Source: an uncultured bacterium
Lineage (GTDB): Bacteria; Bacillota; Clostridia; TANB77; CAG-508
Length of the DNA stretch: 64,000 nt
Assembly: GCA_905215935.1 (NCBI GenBank)
Contig: CAJMRY010000003.1
Location: forward strand, 124,001 to 188,000
Direction of reading: 5' to 3'
Part shown: piece after piece, positions 1 to 9,172 of the stretch
Layout of the letters: each line of letters begins with the position of its first letter
Position numbering within the stretch: the first letter of the stretch is position 1
Made by a program: the position numbers and the translations under genes
Notes under the pieces: generated by a model
Databases searched by the model: none
What the model was told of the DNA's origin: nothing
Seen by the model: only the letters and a program-made list of their open reading frames with translations

Positions 1-56
1 ACAATCTTTTTATTTTATCCTTATACTATAAACAAGTACTAAGGAGGTTTTCTAAA

Positions 57-837
57 ATGATGAAAAATAAGAGAAAGTTAAATGTAAAAAAAATAGTAGT
101 ACCATTATTTATTATAGTATTATTAATCGTTCTTTGTATAAGATTTCATAATCTTATAACTAATTACATTTCTAATAACCCTAATATAGAAATTCCTAAA
201 ATACAAAATAAATCAAGTTATAATGTAATTAAAGAAGATTATAATAAAAACTATTCTGGGGTAGGTATGCAAGAAGTTAAAGATAAAGATGGATATTTTT
301 CTACATTTACTACTGAGGATAAAAACAAAAAAGTTTACAAAGAATATAAACAAAATGGTTATAGTTCTTGGAGTAATTTAGAGTATTGGGGCGGCACTAT
401 GACTGATAATGGATGTGGAATAACTGCAATAGCTACTATATTAAGTGGCTACAATAAAAACTATACTCCTGGTGAACTTAGAAAAAAATATTATCCAGTT
501 TTAGATAATGAAAAAATTTCAAAAGAATTATCTTCTACTTTTGGAATTACTAATTCAGATTTCTTTTACGATTCTGAGCATCTAGCAAATACATATATCG
601 AAAAACATTTAAAAAGTAACAGACCTATTCTTATTTGTGTATGGAATAAACCTACAAATAATAGGTGGACAACTAGCTCTCATTATATGGTCTTACTTGC
701 TACCGATGGGCTTCGGAAAAGTTTATGTTTCTAACCCAAACGGACTTCAAAATAATAGTAAGAGCTCAGGTTGGTATGATATAAATGAAGTAACACCTTA
801 TATTGCAAAAGCATTATATATAGAAAGCTATAAATAA
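57..837 (+). CDS. Membrane-anchored C39-like cysteine peptidase family protein (recoded)
   Basis: The 259-residue product has a short basic start, one hydrophobic segment (about residues 13-31) and an extracellular domain. That domain has the pattern of the peptidase C39-like family: a Cys in DNGCGITA (about residue 122), then a late His in SSHYMVLL. I infer an exported papain-fold peptidase or amidase-like protein; the substrate is unknown. The start at 57 follows AAGGAGG with 9-nt spacing. The zero frame runs into the wrong phase at CGG 714-716 and would stop at 734. Skipping the C gives L-G-K-V-Y-V-S-N-P-N-G, the usual family C-terminus, ending at 837. The functional assignment is by motif only. 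Confidence 0.75.
714..716 (+). other. CGG +1 recoding site, C39-like gene
   Basis: Zero-frame codons are CTT CGG AAA. Skipping C gives CTT GGA AAA GTT TAT and joins the two halves of the domain. Out-of-phase CGGs at GGC-GGC (about 391) and AAC-GGA (about 740) cause no break. Confidence 0.88.
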
Positions 838-853
838 AGTAATAATAAATAAT

Positions 854-887
854 AAAAGTGTCATCTTTTGTTTTAGATAACACTTTT
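854..887. terminator. Bidirectional hairpin terminator
   Basis: Arms AAAAGTGT and ACACTTTT enclose an A/T loop, with T-rich sequence on the plus side. It lies between the convergent C39-like gene and the DUF2935 gene. Confidence 0.7.
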
Positions 888-927
888 ATTATTTTTTAAT
901 TTTATCTATAAATTTTCTTATTAGTTT

Positions 928-1821
928 TTATTCTTTTAATATTCTTAAATAATGATTAGCCTCCCTTAGTACATGATCCGCTAGTAGTGGTAGTATAATA
1001 GATTTTATTTTGCACCCTAGAATTCCTTCTGTTCCAGCTTTTTTAAAATCTCTATATTTTATGGTTTCTGTAATTGTTTTATCTGTAACTGATTTTATTG
1101 TTTCATCTGTCATATTTTTAGCCTCTTGTAGTAATTTTTTATATTCTTGTGCAAAATTATTTGATGTAGCAATTAATTCTTCTTCTGAAGGATCTAATAA
1201 ACCTCTTATGAATAAAGCATGTTCCATCATAATTTGATTCCAGAATAATTCTACTTTTTTTCTATCATCACTTGTAATATTTTGACCATTTTGGAGCATT
1301 GCTACATATTGTCTGTATAATTTTGCTTCACGTATAATATGTTCTAATAAAAGTGGGTAATTTGCTGTAAATAACTTACAAGATAATACATTACATAAAA
1401 TTCTTTCTTTAAAATCTATAAATCCATCTAATAGTTGTAACGCCCTATTATTCAGATAACAAGCACAATCTACTAAATTTGGATCTATATAAGAATATCC
1501 ATCAGCTTTAAGTCTTAGCTCTTGTAATGTTATATTTGTATCAATAACAATTCCAGTAAATTCTGATGTCTTTTTTTCTGCTCCAAAAGTATATGGAGTT
1601 ACAACTTCTCCAGAATTTAGAATTTCTTCGCTAATCATACAATTGCTTATTCTTACAGTATCTGATAATAATTTTTCAAATTCTCCTTTGTACCATTGAG
1701 CTTCACAAATATAATCATTACTAATTGGCATGAATCCTGCTTGTAGAAATAATGCATGCTCTTTCATAATTCTAGCAAAGAATATATGTAATTCAAGTGT
1801 TGTTTTAATATAATTTTGCAT
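928..1821 (-). CDS. DUF2935 family protein
   Basis: This 297-residue protein has two related helical halves with repeated metal-site-like motifs: MKEHALFLQAG near residue 20 and MMEHALFIRGLLDPSE near residue 200. This is the pattern of the DUF2935 family, a Firmicutes family with a ferritin-like four-helix fold. Its biochemical role is not established. It has no signal peptide, so it is probably cytoplasmic. One CGG lies out of phase (GCG-GAT) and there is no frame break. It is transcribed alone, divergent from the gene at 1964. Confidence 0.8.
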   Translation of the reverse strand: MQNYIKTTLELHIFFARIMKEHALFLQAGFMPISNDYICEAQWYKGEFEKLLSDTVRISNCMISEEILNSGEVVTPYTFGAEKKTSEFTGIVIDTNITLQELRLKADGYSYIDPNLVDCACYLNNRALQLLDGFIDFKERILCNVLSCKLFTANYPLLLEHIIREAKLYRQYVAMLQNGQNITSDDRKKVELFWNQIMMEHALFIRGLLDPSEEELIATSNNFAQEYKKLLQEAKNMTDETIKSVTDKTITETIKYRDFKKAGTEGILGCKIKSIILPLLADHVLREANHYLRILKE

Positions 1822-1963
1822 AGTTTTCTTCCCTCCCGATTGTAATTAATATAGTAATATGTATTAAATCTTTATTTTGTTACTTTCTTTTACAATCTAT
1901 TTTTATTTCTATGAACCTATTATATGTTATCTTACATATTATGATATTATGGGAGGTGAAATT

Positions 1964-2407
1964 ATGAACTACGAAAACTATGAAGATTATATGAGAAATG
2001 TTTTGGGCTATCGTACTAATATGAATTACTCAAATATGTATATGAATAATCAAACTCCATATCAAAATATGTATCTAGCTACTAATTCTTTGGAAAGAAT
2101 GTATCCAGATACTTATCGAATTGTATATCCTATGGTGGTTTCTGCATGTAATATGGTTAATATGCCTATTACAGAAGAAATGTTAGACAGAATGACAGAT
2201 GATATTTATGATAGAGCTATAGCAGATAGTAGAATAAATATTGATATTAATATAGAAATAGAATCTAGAGAAGATAATAATTCTAGACAACTTTCTGATG
2301 AATCTAGACAAAGAAGACCTCGCCGTCGTAATCGATTCTTTAGAGATTTAATTAGAATTTTATTACTAAGAGAATTATTAGGAAGAAGAACAAGTTTTTT
2401 AGGTTAG
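1964..2407 (+). CDS. Small Tyr/Met/Asn-rich protein with basic tail
   Basis: A 147-residue protein of unknown function. I chose ATG 1964 because GGGAGGTG sits just upstream; an earlier in-frame start at 1877 has no ribosome site. The first 45 residues are rich in Tyr, Asn and Met. The middle has the pattern MYPDTYRIVYPMV with a nearby Cys, then MLDRMTDDIYDRA. The end is very basic (QRRPRRRNRFF) followed by a leucine/arginine helix. Similar Tyr-rich small proteins occur in spore-forming Clostridia, so a spore or envelope role is possible, but this is only a guess. Confidence 0.6.
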   Translation: MNYENYEDYMRNVLGYRTNMNYSNMYMNNQTPYQNMYLATNSLERMYPDTYRIVYPMVVSACNMVNMPITEEMLDRMTDDIYDRAIADSRINIDINIEIESREDNNSRQLSDESRQRRPRRRNRFFRDLIRILLLRELLGRRTSFLG

Positions 2408-2434
2408 GTATTTTTAATATATTATAATCAAAAA

Positions 2435-2531
2435 AACTATAAAAAGTACACCTATATTAGTATTTCAATACATCTCTAAAAAAATAATTGTACTTTAAAA
2501 TACTAAATAAAGGTGTATATTTTTTATAGTT
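2435..2531. repeat. Long imperfect inverted repeat
   Basis: AACTATAAAAA-GTACACCT on the left pairs with AGGTGTAT-ATTTTTTATAGTT on the right, with further pairing inside (TAGTATTT/AAATACTA). It lies between convergent genes. It could act as a bidirectional terminator or be a small palindromic element. Confidence 0.55.
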
Positions 2532-2625
2532 AAAGTTTTATTATTTTATTTATCTATATTATAAATATTCTATCTCACCATTTTTAGATATAAAAATATG
2601 GAAATAACTATAAATAGTAATAAAA

Positions 2626-4344
2626 TTAAATTTCATGTTTTTCAATTATATCTAAATTTGCTTGTCTCTTTATTTTATTAGTAGTAGTTTTAATTAAAGG
2701 AACTTCAGTTAATATCATTCCTCTTATTGCTTTATATTTTGGCATTGTTTGATTAATTTCTTTTACTTTACTTAAAATTGCCTGATAGATTTCTTCATCT
2801 GTTTCCACTTTGTATACATCTTTTACTCTTTCCCTGTCAAAAACAATTTTTACATTTATTTTTATATTTTCTTTATCTTCTGATAATTGTTTTCCAAATA
2901 CAAAAGATTCATTTACACCTTCTATCTTATTAACTAAATTTTCCATTTCTTCTGGAAAAATATTTTTGCCATTTTTTAAGACAATTACACTTTTCTTTCT
3001 TCCACATATATATATGTAACCATCTTCATCAATTTTTGCTAAATCTCCTGTATAAAACCATTCATCTTTAAGAACTTCTTTACTCTCTTCTTCATTTCCA
3101 TAGTATCCAAGCATTATACTAGGACCTTTAACTACTAATTCACCAATTCCATCATCATTTGCATCTACTATTTTTGCATCTACACTTGGAACTGATTTTC
3201 CAATTGAACCAGTTTTATAATATTTAGTTGTTCCAATTGCAACAACTGGAGAGGTTTCTGTTAGCCCATATCCTTGAACTAAATTTATCCCAAGTAACCT
3301 ATATTTTTCTTCTATTTTCGAGTCTAAAGCTGCTGCACCACTTATAAATAGCTTAACCTTAGAACCAATCATATCATGGATTTCTTTAAACACTTCTTTT
3401 TTATCATTCATAGAAGCATTCTTATATTTTTCTTCATTTTCTAATATTTCTTGCAGTTTTCCTCGTTTTTCTATTTTTTTTCTAATCATATTAAATATTC
3501 TCTCATATATACCTGGAACACAGGCCATAACTGTAACATGATATTCGTTTAGGTTATCTACTATATGTCTTATTCCATCACAGAATACAGTTTGAGCTCC
3601 TTTATATAAAGAGAACAAGAAACCAACTGTACATTCAAAAACATGATGTAATGGTAATACAGAAAGTAAAATGTCATCACTTGTTACATCTAATATACTT
3701 GCTAAATCCATTAAATTTGAACAGATATTTTTATGAGAAAGACTAACCACTTTGGCTTTTGATGTAGTTCCTGATGTAAATAACATAATACTCATTTCTT
3801 CTGGATTTATACATGCATCAATAAATTCTGTATTTCCTTCTTCTAATAATTTTTTACCTGATTTTATTAATTCTTTTTGTGAATAAACACCATCTGTATG
3901 TACATCTAAATCCATTGAAATTAAATGTTTTAATTTATTTTTCTCACTAAACTTAACTTTTTCAATAGTTTTTGAATATTTTTTTGAGAAGAATATTGCT
4001 TCAATATCGGACCTTTCTATTAATGATTCTAATTCATTTTCAGGTAATGATTTATCAAGTGGTACAACTGTTCCAGTTCCACAAATTATTGATAAATAAG
4101 CAAGTTCCCATTCATATCTATTTTCACCAATTATTGCTACTCTTTTTCCTTTTAGCCCTAAATCTATTAATGCTGTTCCCAATGAGTTTACCATATCTCG
4201 TACTTCATTATGTGTAAAAATTTGATATTTTCCATCTTCTATTCTTATTTTATATGCTGGTCTTTCTCCATATAAATTCCTTGTTTTATTTAACATATCT
4301 TTTAAATCTGTTATTTCTATATAATTATATAATCTTTTGCTCAT
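2626..4344 (-). CDS. Long-chain fatty acid-CoA ligase / AMP-forming synthetase
   Basis: A 572-residue acyl-adenylate-forming enzyme. It carries the P-loop-like motif MLFTSGTTSKAK (about residue 188), the core motif GYGLTETSPVVA (about 360), YTGDLAKIDEDGYIYICGR (about 430-450) and a C-terminal Lys in TTNKIKR. This is the FadD-like family, which activates a carboxylic acid with ATP and transfers it to CoA. The exact acyl substrate cannot be read from the sequence. There is no in-frame CGG and the frame is continuous. Transcribed alone. Confidence 0.88.
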   Translation of the reverse strand: MSKRLYNYIEITDLKDMLNKTRNLYGERPAYKIRIEDGKYQIFTHNEVRDMVNSLGTALIDLGLKGKRVAIIGENRYEWELAYLSIICGTGTVVPLDKSLPENELESLIERSDIEAIFFSKKYSKTIEKVKFSEKNKLKHLISMDLDVHTDGVYSQKELIKSGKKLLEEGNTEFIDACINPEEMSIMLFTSGTTSKAKVVSLSHKNICSNLMDLASILDVTSDDILLSVLPLHHVFECTVGFLFSLYKGAQTVFCDGIRHIVDNLNEYHVTVMACVPGIYERIFNMIRKKIEKRGKLQEILENEEKYKNASMNDKKEVFKEIHDMIGSKVKLFISGAAALDSKIEEKYRLLGINLVQGYGLTETSPVVAIGTTKYYKTGSIGKSVPSVDAKIVDANDDGIGELVVKGPSIMLGYYGNEEESKEVLKDEWFYTGDLAKIDEDGYIYICGRKKSVIVLKNGKNIFPEEMENLVNKIEGVNESFVFGKQLSEDKENIKINVKIVFDRERVKDVYKVETDEEIYQAILSKVKEINQTMPKYKAIRGMILTEVPLIKTTTNKIKRQANLDIIEKHEI

Positions 4345-4393
4345 TCGTTTTCTCCTTGTATTTAATTTTTAGTTTTTTAGATTATTAATATCA

Positions 4394-4432
4394 TAAAAAA
4401 CTCTTCATGTCTTTAGACTGAAGAGTCAGTTT
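4394..4432 (-). terminator. Hairpin, likely terminator
   Basis: ACTCTTCA and TGAAGAGT arms followed, on the minus strand, by a run of T (AAAAAA on plus at about 4396). It lies just upstream of the synthetase gene and would stop minus-strand transcripts arriving from the nrdDG side. Confidence 0.6.
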
Positions 4433-4582
4433 AACTTTATTTTTTATTCTACCATTTTTTATTGTATGAAAAACTTGAGAATCTGTTAAATAAAATAGTC
4501 CATTTTCTTTAATTGTTCTTCCATACTTCTTTTTATATAATTAATCATATGAATTTCCATGCTTATGATTTTATCTTAAAAC

Positions 4583-4625
4583 ATTTTATACAAATTTGCA
4601 GTTTTACTTCAAATTTGTATAAAAT
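4583..4625. repeat. Perfect 16-bp inverted repeat in a gene-free gap
   Basis: ATTTTATACAAATTTG and its exact complement flank an 11-nt spacer. The gap 4433-4697 otherwise shows no convincing gene. It may be a hairpin RNA or protein-binding site. Confidence 0.55.
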
Positions 4626-4697
4626 CATATTTTCTTTTACTTATTCACTTAATTCTATCATGATTCTGTTTAGTATATACTTTCTAACAAAATAATT

Positions 4698-4736
4698 TAG
4701 GACGAAATCAAATGTTCATTTAATTTCGTCCTAAAA
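4698..4736. terminator. Terminator after nrdG
   Basis: TTTAGGACGAAAT and ATTTCGTCCTAAA arms immediately downstream of the nrdG stop, with moderately T-rich flanks. Confidence 0.6.
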
Positions 4737-4745
4737 AAGTCTATT

Positions 4746-5294
4746 TTAATTTGCTCTTCTTATTTCTTCATCTTCCACATCAGCCCAAATAATTTTTTGT
4801 TCTTTCATACTTTTTTTAACATCTATAAGTCTTTGATTTTCTGAACCTCTAAATTTTAGTGATGGATTCTTTTTCTCCATCTCAAATTTTCCATCAACAA
4901 TAACATCTATATTTTGAACAAGTTCTTTTGTCTCATCCCATACATTATACATTTTTCCCATTACATCTTTTTCAAAATCAAATCCTGTATAACACCATAT
5001 AGTCTTATTTGGAAATTTTTCTTTCACTTGTCTTACTAAATCTACTAAGCCTTTTTGATTTACATATTCTAGTGGTTCTCCACCAAGTAAAGATAATCCT
5101 TCTATGTAATCTTTATCTAAATCTTTTAATATTTTATCAATTGTTTCTTGATTAAACTCATTTCCATAATTAAAATTCCAAGCAATTTCATTAAAACATC
5201 CTTTACAATGATGATTACATCCACTAACAAATAGTGAAACTCTAACTCCAGGACCATTTGCTACATCGCATTCTTTTATTGTTGCATAGTTCAT
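4746..5294 (-). CDS. nrdG: Anaerobic ribonucleotide reductase activating enzyme
   Basis: A 182-residue radical SAM enzyme that forms the glycyl radical on NrdD. It has the CX3CX2C iron-sulfur motif (Cys26, Cys30, Cys33 in SGCNHHCKGCF) and the LLGGEPL motif near residue 75. It lies 33 nt downstream of nrdD on the same strand, so the two are one operon. The length is slightly greater than the usual E. coli enzyme (154 aa), with extra residues at the C-terminus. Confidence 0.95.
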   Translation of the reverse strand: MNYATIKECDVANGPGVRVSLFVSGCNHHCKGCFNEIAWNFNYGNEFNQETIDKILKDLDKDYIEGLSLLGGEPLEYVNQKGLVDLVRQVKEKFPNKTIWCYTGFDFEKDVMGKMYNVWDETKELVQNIDVIVDGKFEMEKKNPSLKFRGSENQRLIDVKKSMKEQKIIWADVEDEEIRRAN

Positions 5295-5327
5295 TTCTTC
5301 GCCTTCTTTCTTATGTATTCTAAGTTT

Positions 5328-7454
5328 TTATAAATGTAATACTCTTGATTTAATTTCCTTTGTTTTTCCTTCATTCCAGAAGTTTTCTCCTAAATAACCA
5401 CAAGTTCTTCTAGTAACATTCATTTTATTATGATCTTTATTTCCACATTGTGGGCATTCCCATTCATTATTATCATTTATAATAATTTCTCCATCAAATC
5501 CACATACATGGCAATAATCTGATTTAGTATTAAATTCTGCATATTGGATATTATCATAAATAAATTTAACAATTTCTTCTAATGCTTTTAAGTTATTTCT
5601 CATATTTGGTATCTCTATATATGAAATAGCTCCACCTGAAGATATTTTTTGGAATTCACTTTCAAATGATAACTTCTTAAATGCATCAATTTTTTCTCTT
5701 ACATCAACATGATATGAATTTGTATAATATCCCTTATCTGTTACATCCTGAATTTCACCAAATTTTTCTTTATCAATCTTAGCAAATCTATAACATAAAC
5801 TTTCTGCTGGTGTTCCATATAAAGCAAATCCAAGTCCTGTTTCTTTTTTCCATCTATCTGTAGCTTGTCTTAAATGATTCATTACTTTAACTGCAAAGTC
5901 ATGTCCTTCTTCTGTTGTATGTGATACACCTTTCATTATTTTTGTTACTTCATAAACTCCTATATATCCTAAAGATAATGTTGAATATCCACCCTTTAAT
6001 AGTTCATCTATTTTCTCTCCTGATTTCAAACGAGCTACAGCTCCATATTTCCAATGAATTGGACTAGTATCTGATAAAGTTCCAAGTAATGCATAATGTC
6101 TACACATTAAAGCTTCAAAACATAATTCTAATCTTTCATCAAATAACTTCCAGAACTTTTCTTCATCTCCATCTGCTATAATACCAATTTGTGGTAAATT
6201 AATACTTACAACACCTTGATTAAATCTACCCTCAAATTTATATTTTCCATCTTTATCTTTCCATGGTGATAAGAAACTTCTACATCCCATTGGGCTAAAT
6301 ACATTGCCTTCATAATTTTCTTTCATTTTCTTGGCTGAAATATAATCTGGATATAATCTTTTTGCAGAACATTTAACTGCAAGTTTTGTTAAATAATCGT
6401 ATTTTCCACCTTTTAAACAATTATGGTCATATAGCACGTATATTAATTTAGGAAAAGCTGGAGTTACATATACTCCTTTTTCATTCTTAATACCTTCATA
6501 TCTTTGTTTTAGAATTTCTTCTATAATCATTGCATTTTCTTCTATATACTCACTATCTTCATCTAAGTTTAAAAATAATGTTACAAAAGGAGATTGTCCA
6601 TTTGTTGTCATTAATGTATTAATTTGATATTGTATTGTTTGGACACCTGCTGCAAGTTCTGTTTTTAATCTTTTCTCTACAATACTATCTATAATATCTT
6701 GAGGTAATTTATCTTTATAAGTATTTTCTAATTCTCTTTTAAATTTCTCTTTACTTTTTCTTAAATATTTTCCTAAATGTTTTAAATCTACAGATTGTCC
6801 ACCATATTGGTTGCTTGCAACAGCTGCTATAATTTGTGTTGTAACTGTACATGCAACTTGGAAACTTTTTGGACTTTCTATTAATTTTCCATTCATTACT
6901 GTTCCATTTTCTAACATATCTCCAATATTAATTAAACAACAGTTAAAAATAGGTTGTAAAAAATAATCTGCATCATGAAAATGTAATATTCCTTCTTCAT
7001 GCGCTTTTGTAATTTTTTCAGGTAATAACATTCTTTTGGTTAAATCTTTTGAAACTTCTCCTGCTATATAATCTCTTTGTGTAGAAGCAAGTACTGCATT
7101 CTTATTTGAATTTTCTTCTGCAAGTTCTTTATTTTGATTCTTTATTAATCCTAAGATTGATTCATCTGTAGTATTTTGTTTTCTAACTAAAGCTCTTGTA
7201 TATCTATATACTATATATTTTTTAGCAAGTTCAAATTTCTTAAAATCCATTAATTTTTGCTCTATTAAATCTTGTATATCTTCTACTAATATTCTTTTTT
7301 TATCTAATTCTTCTATATAATTAGTTATTTCTTTAATTTCTTCTTTAGTAGCTTTTTGTCTTCCTTTTACTTCACTATTTGCTTTTTCTATTGCAATCTT
7401 AATTTTTTCTCTATCGTAGTCTACTGCTCTTCCATCTCTTTTTATTACCTTCAT
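5328..7454 (-). CDS. nrdD: Anaerobic ribonucleoside-triphosphate reductase (class III)
   Basis: A 708-residue enzyme that makes deoxyribonucleotides without oxygen. Residues 1-95 form an ATP-cone (VIKRDGRAVDYDREKI). The C-terminus has the zinc site Cys648/651 (CHVC) and Cys667/670 (CPQC), then RRTCGYLG with the expected radical glycine at about 686. GGGGGAGG lies upstream of ATG 7454. Its promoter region holds a palindrome about 41 bp upstream of the predicted start of transcription, suited to activation by the divergent Crp/Fnr protein. Confidence 0.96.
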   Translation of the reverse strand: MKVIKRDGRAVDYDREKIKIAIEKANSEVKGRQKATKEEIKEITNYIEELDKKRILVEDIQDLIEQKLMDFKKFELAKKYIVYRYTRALVRKQNTTDESILGLIKNQNKELAEENSNKNAVLASTQRDYIAGEVSKDLTKRMLLPEKITKAHEEGILHFHDADYFLQPIFNCCLINIGDMLENGTVMNGKLIESPKSFQVACTVTTQIIAAVASNQYGGQSVDLKHLGKYLRKSKEKFKRELENTYKDKLPQDIIDSIVEKRLKTELAAGVQTIQYQINTLMTTNGQSPFVTLFLNLDEDSEYIEENAMIIEEILKQRYEGIKNEKGVYVTPAFPKLIYVLYDHNCLKGGKYDYLTKLAVKCSAKRLYPDYISAKKMKENYEGNVFSPMGCRSFLSPWKDKDGKYKFEGRFNQGVVSINLPQIGIIADGDEEKFWKLFDERLELCFEALMCRHYALLGTLSDTSPIHWKYGAVARLKSGEKIDELLKGGYSTLSLGYIGVYEVTKIMKGVSHTTEEGHDFAVKVMNHLRQATDRWKKETGLGFALYGTPAESLCYRFAKIDKEKFGEIQDVTDKGYYTNSYHVDVREKIDAFKKLSFESEFQKISSGGAISYIEIPNMRNNLKALEEIVKFIYDNIQYAEFNTKSDYCHVCGFDGEIIINDNNEWECPQCGNKDHNKMNVTRRTCGYLGENFWNEGKTKEIKSRVLHL

Positions 7455-7489
7455 TTTTATTTTCCTCCCCCATGTGTTTTGATGTCTTT

Positions 7490-7495
7490 ATTATA
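7490..7495 (-). promoter_or_regulatory. -10 element of nrdD promoter
   Basis: The minus strand reads TATAAT here, but no good -35 hexamer lies 17 bp upstream. This fits an activator-dependent promoter with the palindrome at 7515-7532 in the class II position. Confidence 0.55.
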
Positions 7496-7514
7496 CATTA
7501 ACTTTTTTGTTTTT

Positions 7515-7532
7515 CTGTTGCAAATGCAACAG
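7515..7532. promoter_or_regulatory. Palindromic operator upstream of nrdD
   Basis: CTGTTGCA and TGCAACAG flank a 2-bp centre, an exact 8-bp inverted repeat. The same TTGCA-NN-TGCAA core recurs at 7641-7662 in front of the Crp/Fnr-family gene. Confidence 0.65.
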
Positions 7533-7640
7533 ATTATGATTTTTTTAATTCACACAAAATTTTTCATTGTTATTTCTAAGGAATCGACATTTAATTTTTT
7601 TTATTACAATTTTGTAACAAAGTTATTACGTCTATCTCTT

Positions 7641-7662
7641 TTTTGTTGCATTTGCAACAAAA
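7641..7662. promoter_or_regulatory. Palindromic operator overlapping the regulator promoter
   Basis: TTTTGTTGCA and TGCAACAAAA flank a 2-bp centre (10-bp arms). It covers the -35 hexamer TTGCAT (7646-7651) of a promoter whose -10 TATAAT is at 7669-7674 with 17-bp spacing. Binding here should repress the regulator gene. Confidence 0.65.
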
Positions 7663-7674
7663 GTTGTGTATAAT
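7646..7674 (+). promoter_or_regulatory. Promoter of the Crp/Fnr-family gene
   Basis: TTGCAT, 17-bp spacer, TATAAT. The -35 is inside the palindromic operator, which suggests autorepression. Confidence 0.6.
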
Positions 7675-7770
7675 GTTGAAAAATAAATAATATAGAATAA
7701 TTATAAATTATAAAATGCAACTTTTTTAATTTATAATATGTAAACTATTATAGAAAGAAGTGAAATAAAA

Positions 7771-8391
7771 ATGACTAATTATTCTGAATTTTTTAAAGAT
7801 TTTTCAAAAAATTGCTCAAAAATCCAAGAAAAATCCTTTAAAAAAGGAGAAGTAATAACAACATATATCGCAAAAAGAAACCAATTTTGCTTACTTTTAT
7901 CTGGTGAAGCAAATTTAATTCGTTATGATTTTAATGGAAATAGAACTATTGTAGAACATTTTTCTGCAAATGATATTTTTGGAGAAATTTTTTATATTGT
8001 AAATACAAATAATGAACTTTTTGTAGAGGCAAAAAAAAATAGTTTAGTTATGTTTTTTAGTTATGATAATGTAGAAAATAAATGCAATAACCATTGCAGG
8101 TTTCATAACAAACTACTACAAACTTTACCATCTTTATTTTTAAATCAAATTATAGATTTAAATATGAGAATTGAACTTTTAAGTAAGCGAACTATAAGAG
8201 AAAAAATTTTAGCTTATTTTACAATTATATCTACTAGAAATATGAGTAAATCTTTTACCATCCCATTTTCTTTAACAGACCTTGCAGATTACTTAAGTAT
8301 TGATAGAAGTGCTATGATGAGAGAATTAAGTAGTTTAAAAAGTGATGGTATTATAGAGAAAATTGGAAATAGAATTACATTGTTATATTAA
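7771..8391 (+). CDS. Crp/Fnr-family transcriptional regulator
   Basis: A 206-residue protein with an N-terminal cyclic-nucleotide-binding-type beta domain (about residues 20-115) and a C-terminal winged helix (FSLTDLADYLSIDRSAMMRELSSL, about 165-190). Cysteines are scattered (10th region, 97, 101), but there is no clear Fnr four-Cys cluster, so the sensed signal is unclear. Divergent position and shared palindromes tie it to nrdDG, so I infer it controls anaerobic deoxynucleotide synthesis and itself. No CGG. Confidence 0.85.
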   Translation: MTNYSEFFKDFSKNCSKIQEKSFKKGEVITTYIAKRNQFCLLLSGEANLIRYDFNGNRTIVEHFSANDIFGEIFYIVNTNNELFVEAKKNSLVMFFSYDNVENKCNNHCRFHNKLLQTLPSLFLNQIIDLNMRIELLSKRTIREKILAYFTIISTRNMSKSFTIPFSLTDLADYLSIDRSAMMRELSSLKSDGIIEKIGNRITLLY

Positions 8392-8490
8392 TTTATGATG
8401 AAAGCTAATTTTTTAAGATTATTAAATTATAAATTTATTTTTAATTAGAATGGATTGTGATATAAAAAAGTTAAATATATATATTAAAAC

Positions 8491-8531
8491 AAAAGAATGG
8501 CTTGTACTTTGTGTCTTCCATTCTCTTTTTT
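8491..8531 (+). terminator. Terminator after the Crp/Fnr-family gene
   Basis: AAAGAATGG pairs with CCATTCTCTTTTTT. A near copy of this hairpin occurs at about 10705-10748. The rest of 8392-8735 holds another terminator and no gene. Confidence 0.7.
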
Positions 8532-8603
8532 ACATTTTATTAACCTACATTTTACAGTATAATTACAAACAAATTTTCTTTAGTAATATTGTAATAATGT
8601 AAA

Positions 8604-8643
8604 AAGGCAACAAAAAAGCTCCAAGTGAAAAGAGCTTTTTTGC
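8604..8643 (-). terminator. Terminator of the 8736-8969 gene
   Basis: AAAAAGCTC and GAGCTTTTTT arms. On the minus strand the hairpin ends in a T run, downstream of the small coiled-coil gene. Confidence 0.7.
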
Positions 8644-8735
8644 AACATTTTATAGCGTAGAGTTAGTCATTCCAAATCAAGCTTCTCTGAAATCTTTTCA
8701 AACAACAAGAAAACAATTTTCTGCGCTTAAGTGCT

Positions 8736-8969
8736 TCAGATCAACAACAAACCATTTTTTCTGCAGATAGAAATTAGGGTAGAATCATCAAGCTGTTCAC
8801 AGGCTTCACTGAGTAAGAGTACATCACTATCTTTAGAAGTTTTTTTATCTACATCATCGCACTTCTGTCGCAACAGTGCATTTTCCTTAATGAGCACATT
8901 GTTCATTGCTCGAAGTTCTGCTAACTCTTTTTCAATGTTTGTCAAGATTTCATCAAATGTTTTTCCCAT
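8736..8969 (-). CDS. Small coiled-coil protein, unknown function
   Basis: A 77-residue protein. Residues 8-45 form a strong coiled coil (EILTNIEKELAELRAMNN then LIKENALLRQKC). The C-terminus ends SICRKNGLLLI. AGGAGG with 7-nt spacing supports ATG 8969. Codon use (CTC, CTG, CGA, GCC) is less AT-rich than the neighbours, and it has its own terminator, suggesting acquisition as a single-gene unit. I do not recognise the family. Confidence 0.6.
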   Translation of the reverse strand: MGKTFDEILTNIEKELAELRAMNNVLIKENALLRQKCDDVDKKTSKDSDVLLLSEACEQLDDSTLISICRKNGLLLI

Positions 8970-9172
8970 AAGGATACCTCCTGTAAAATAATTATTTTAA
9001 TTGGGCGGATATTCGAATGTGTGAAAAAATTTTTCACTATATATATTATATCATGTTTTATGTAAAATTGCAAATATTACTATTTGGTTAATAGATTATA
9101 ACAAACTCATGGTTCATCAACAAGTACATTTTTAGATTTATTAATATTTTCTTTATATTATACATATCAATA

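Noticed and set aside
7771..8391. Classification of the regulator as Fnr (oxygen sensor)
   Set aside because: No four-cysteine iron-sulfur cluster pattern is evident; only Crp/Fnr superfamily can be supported.
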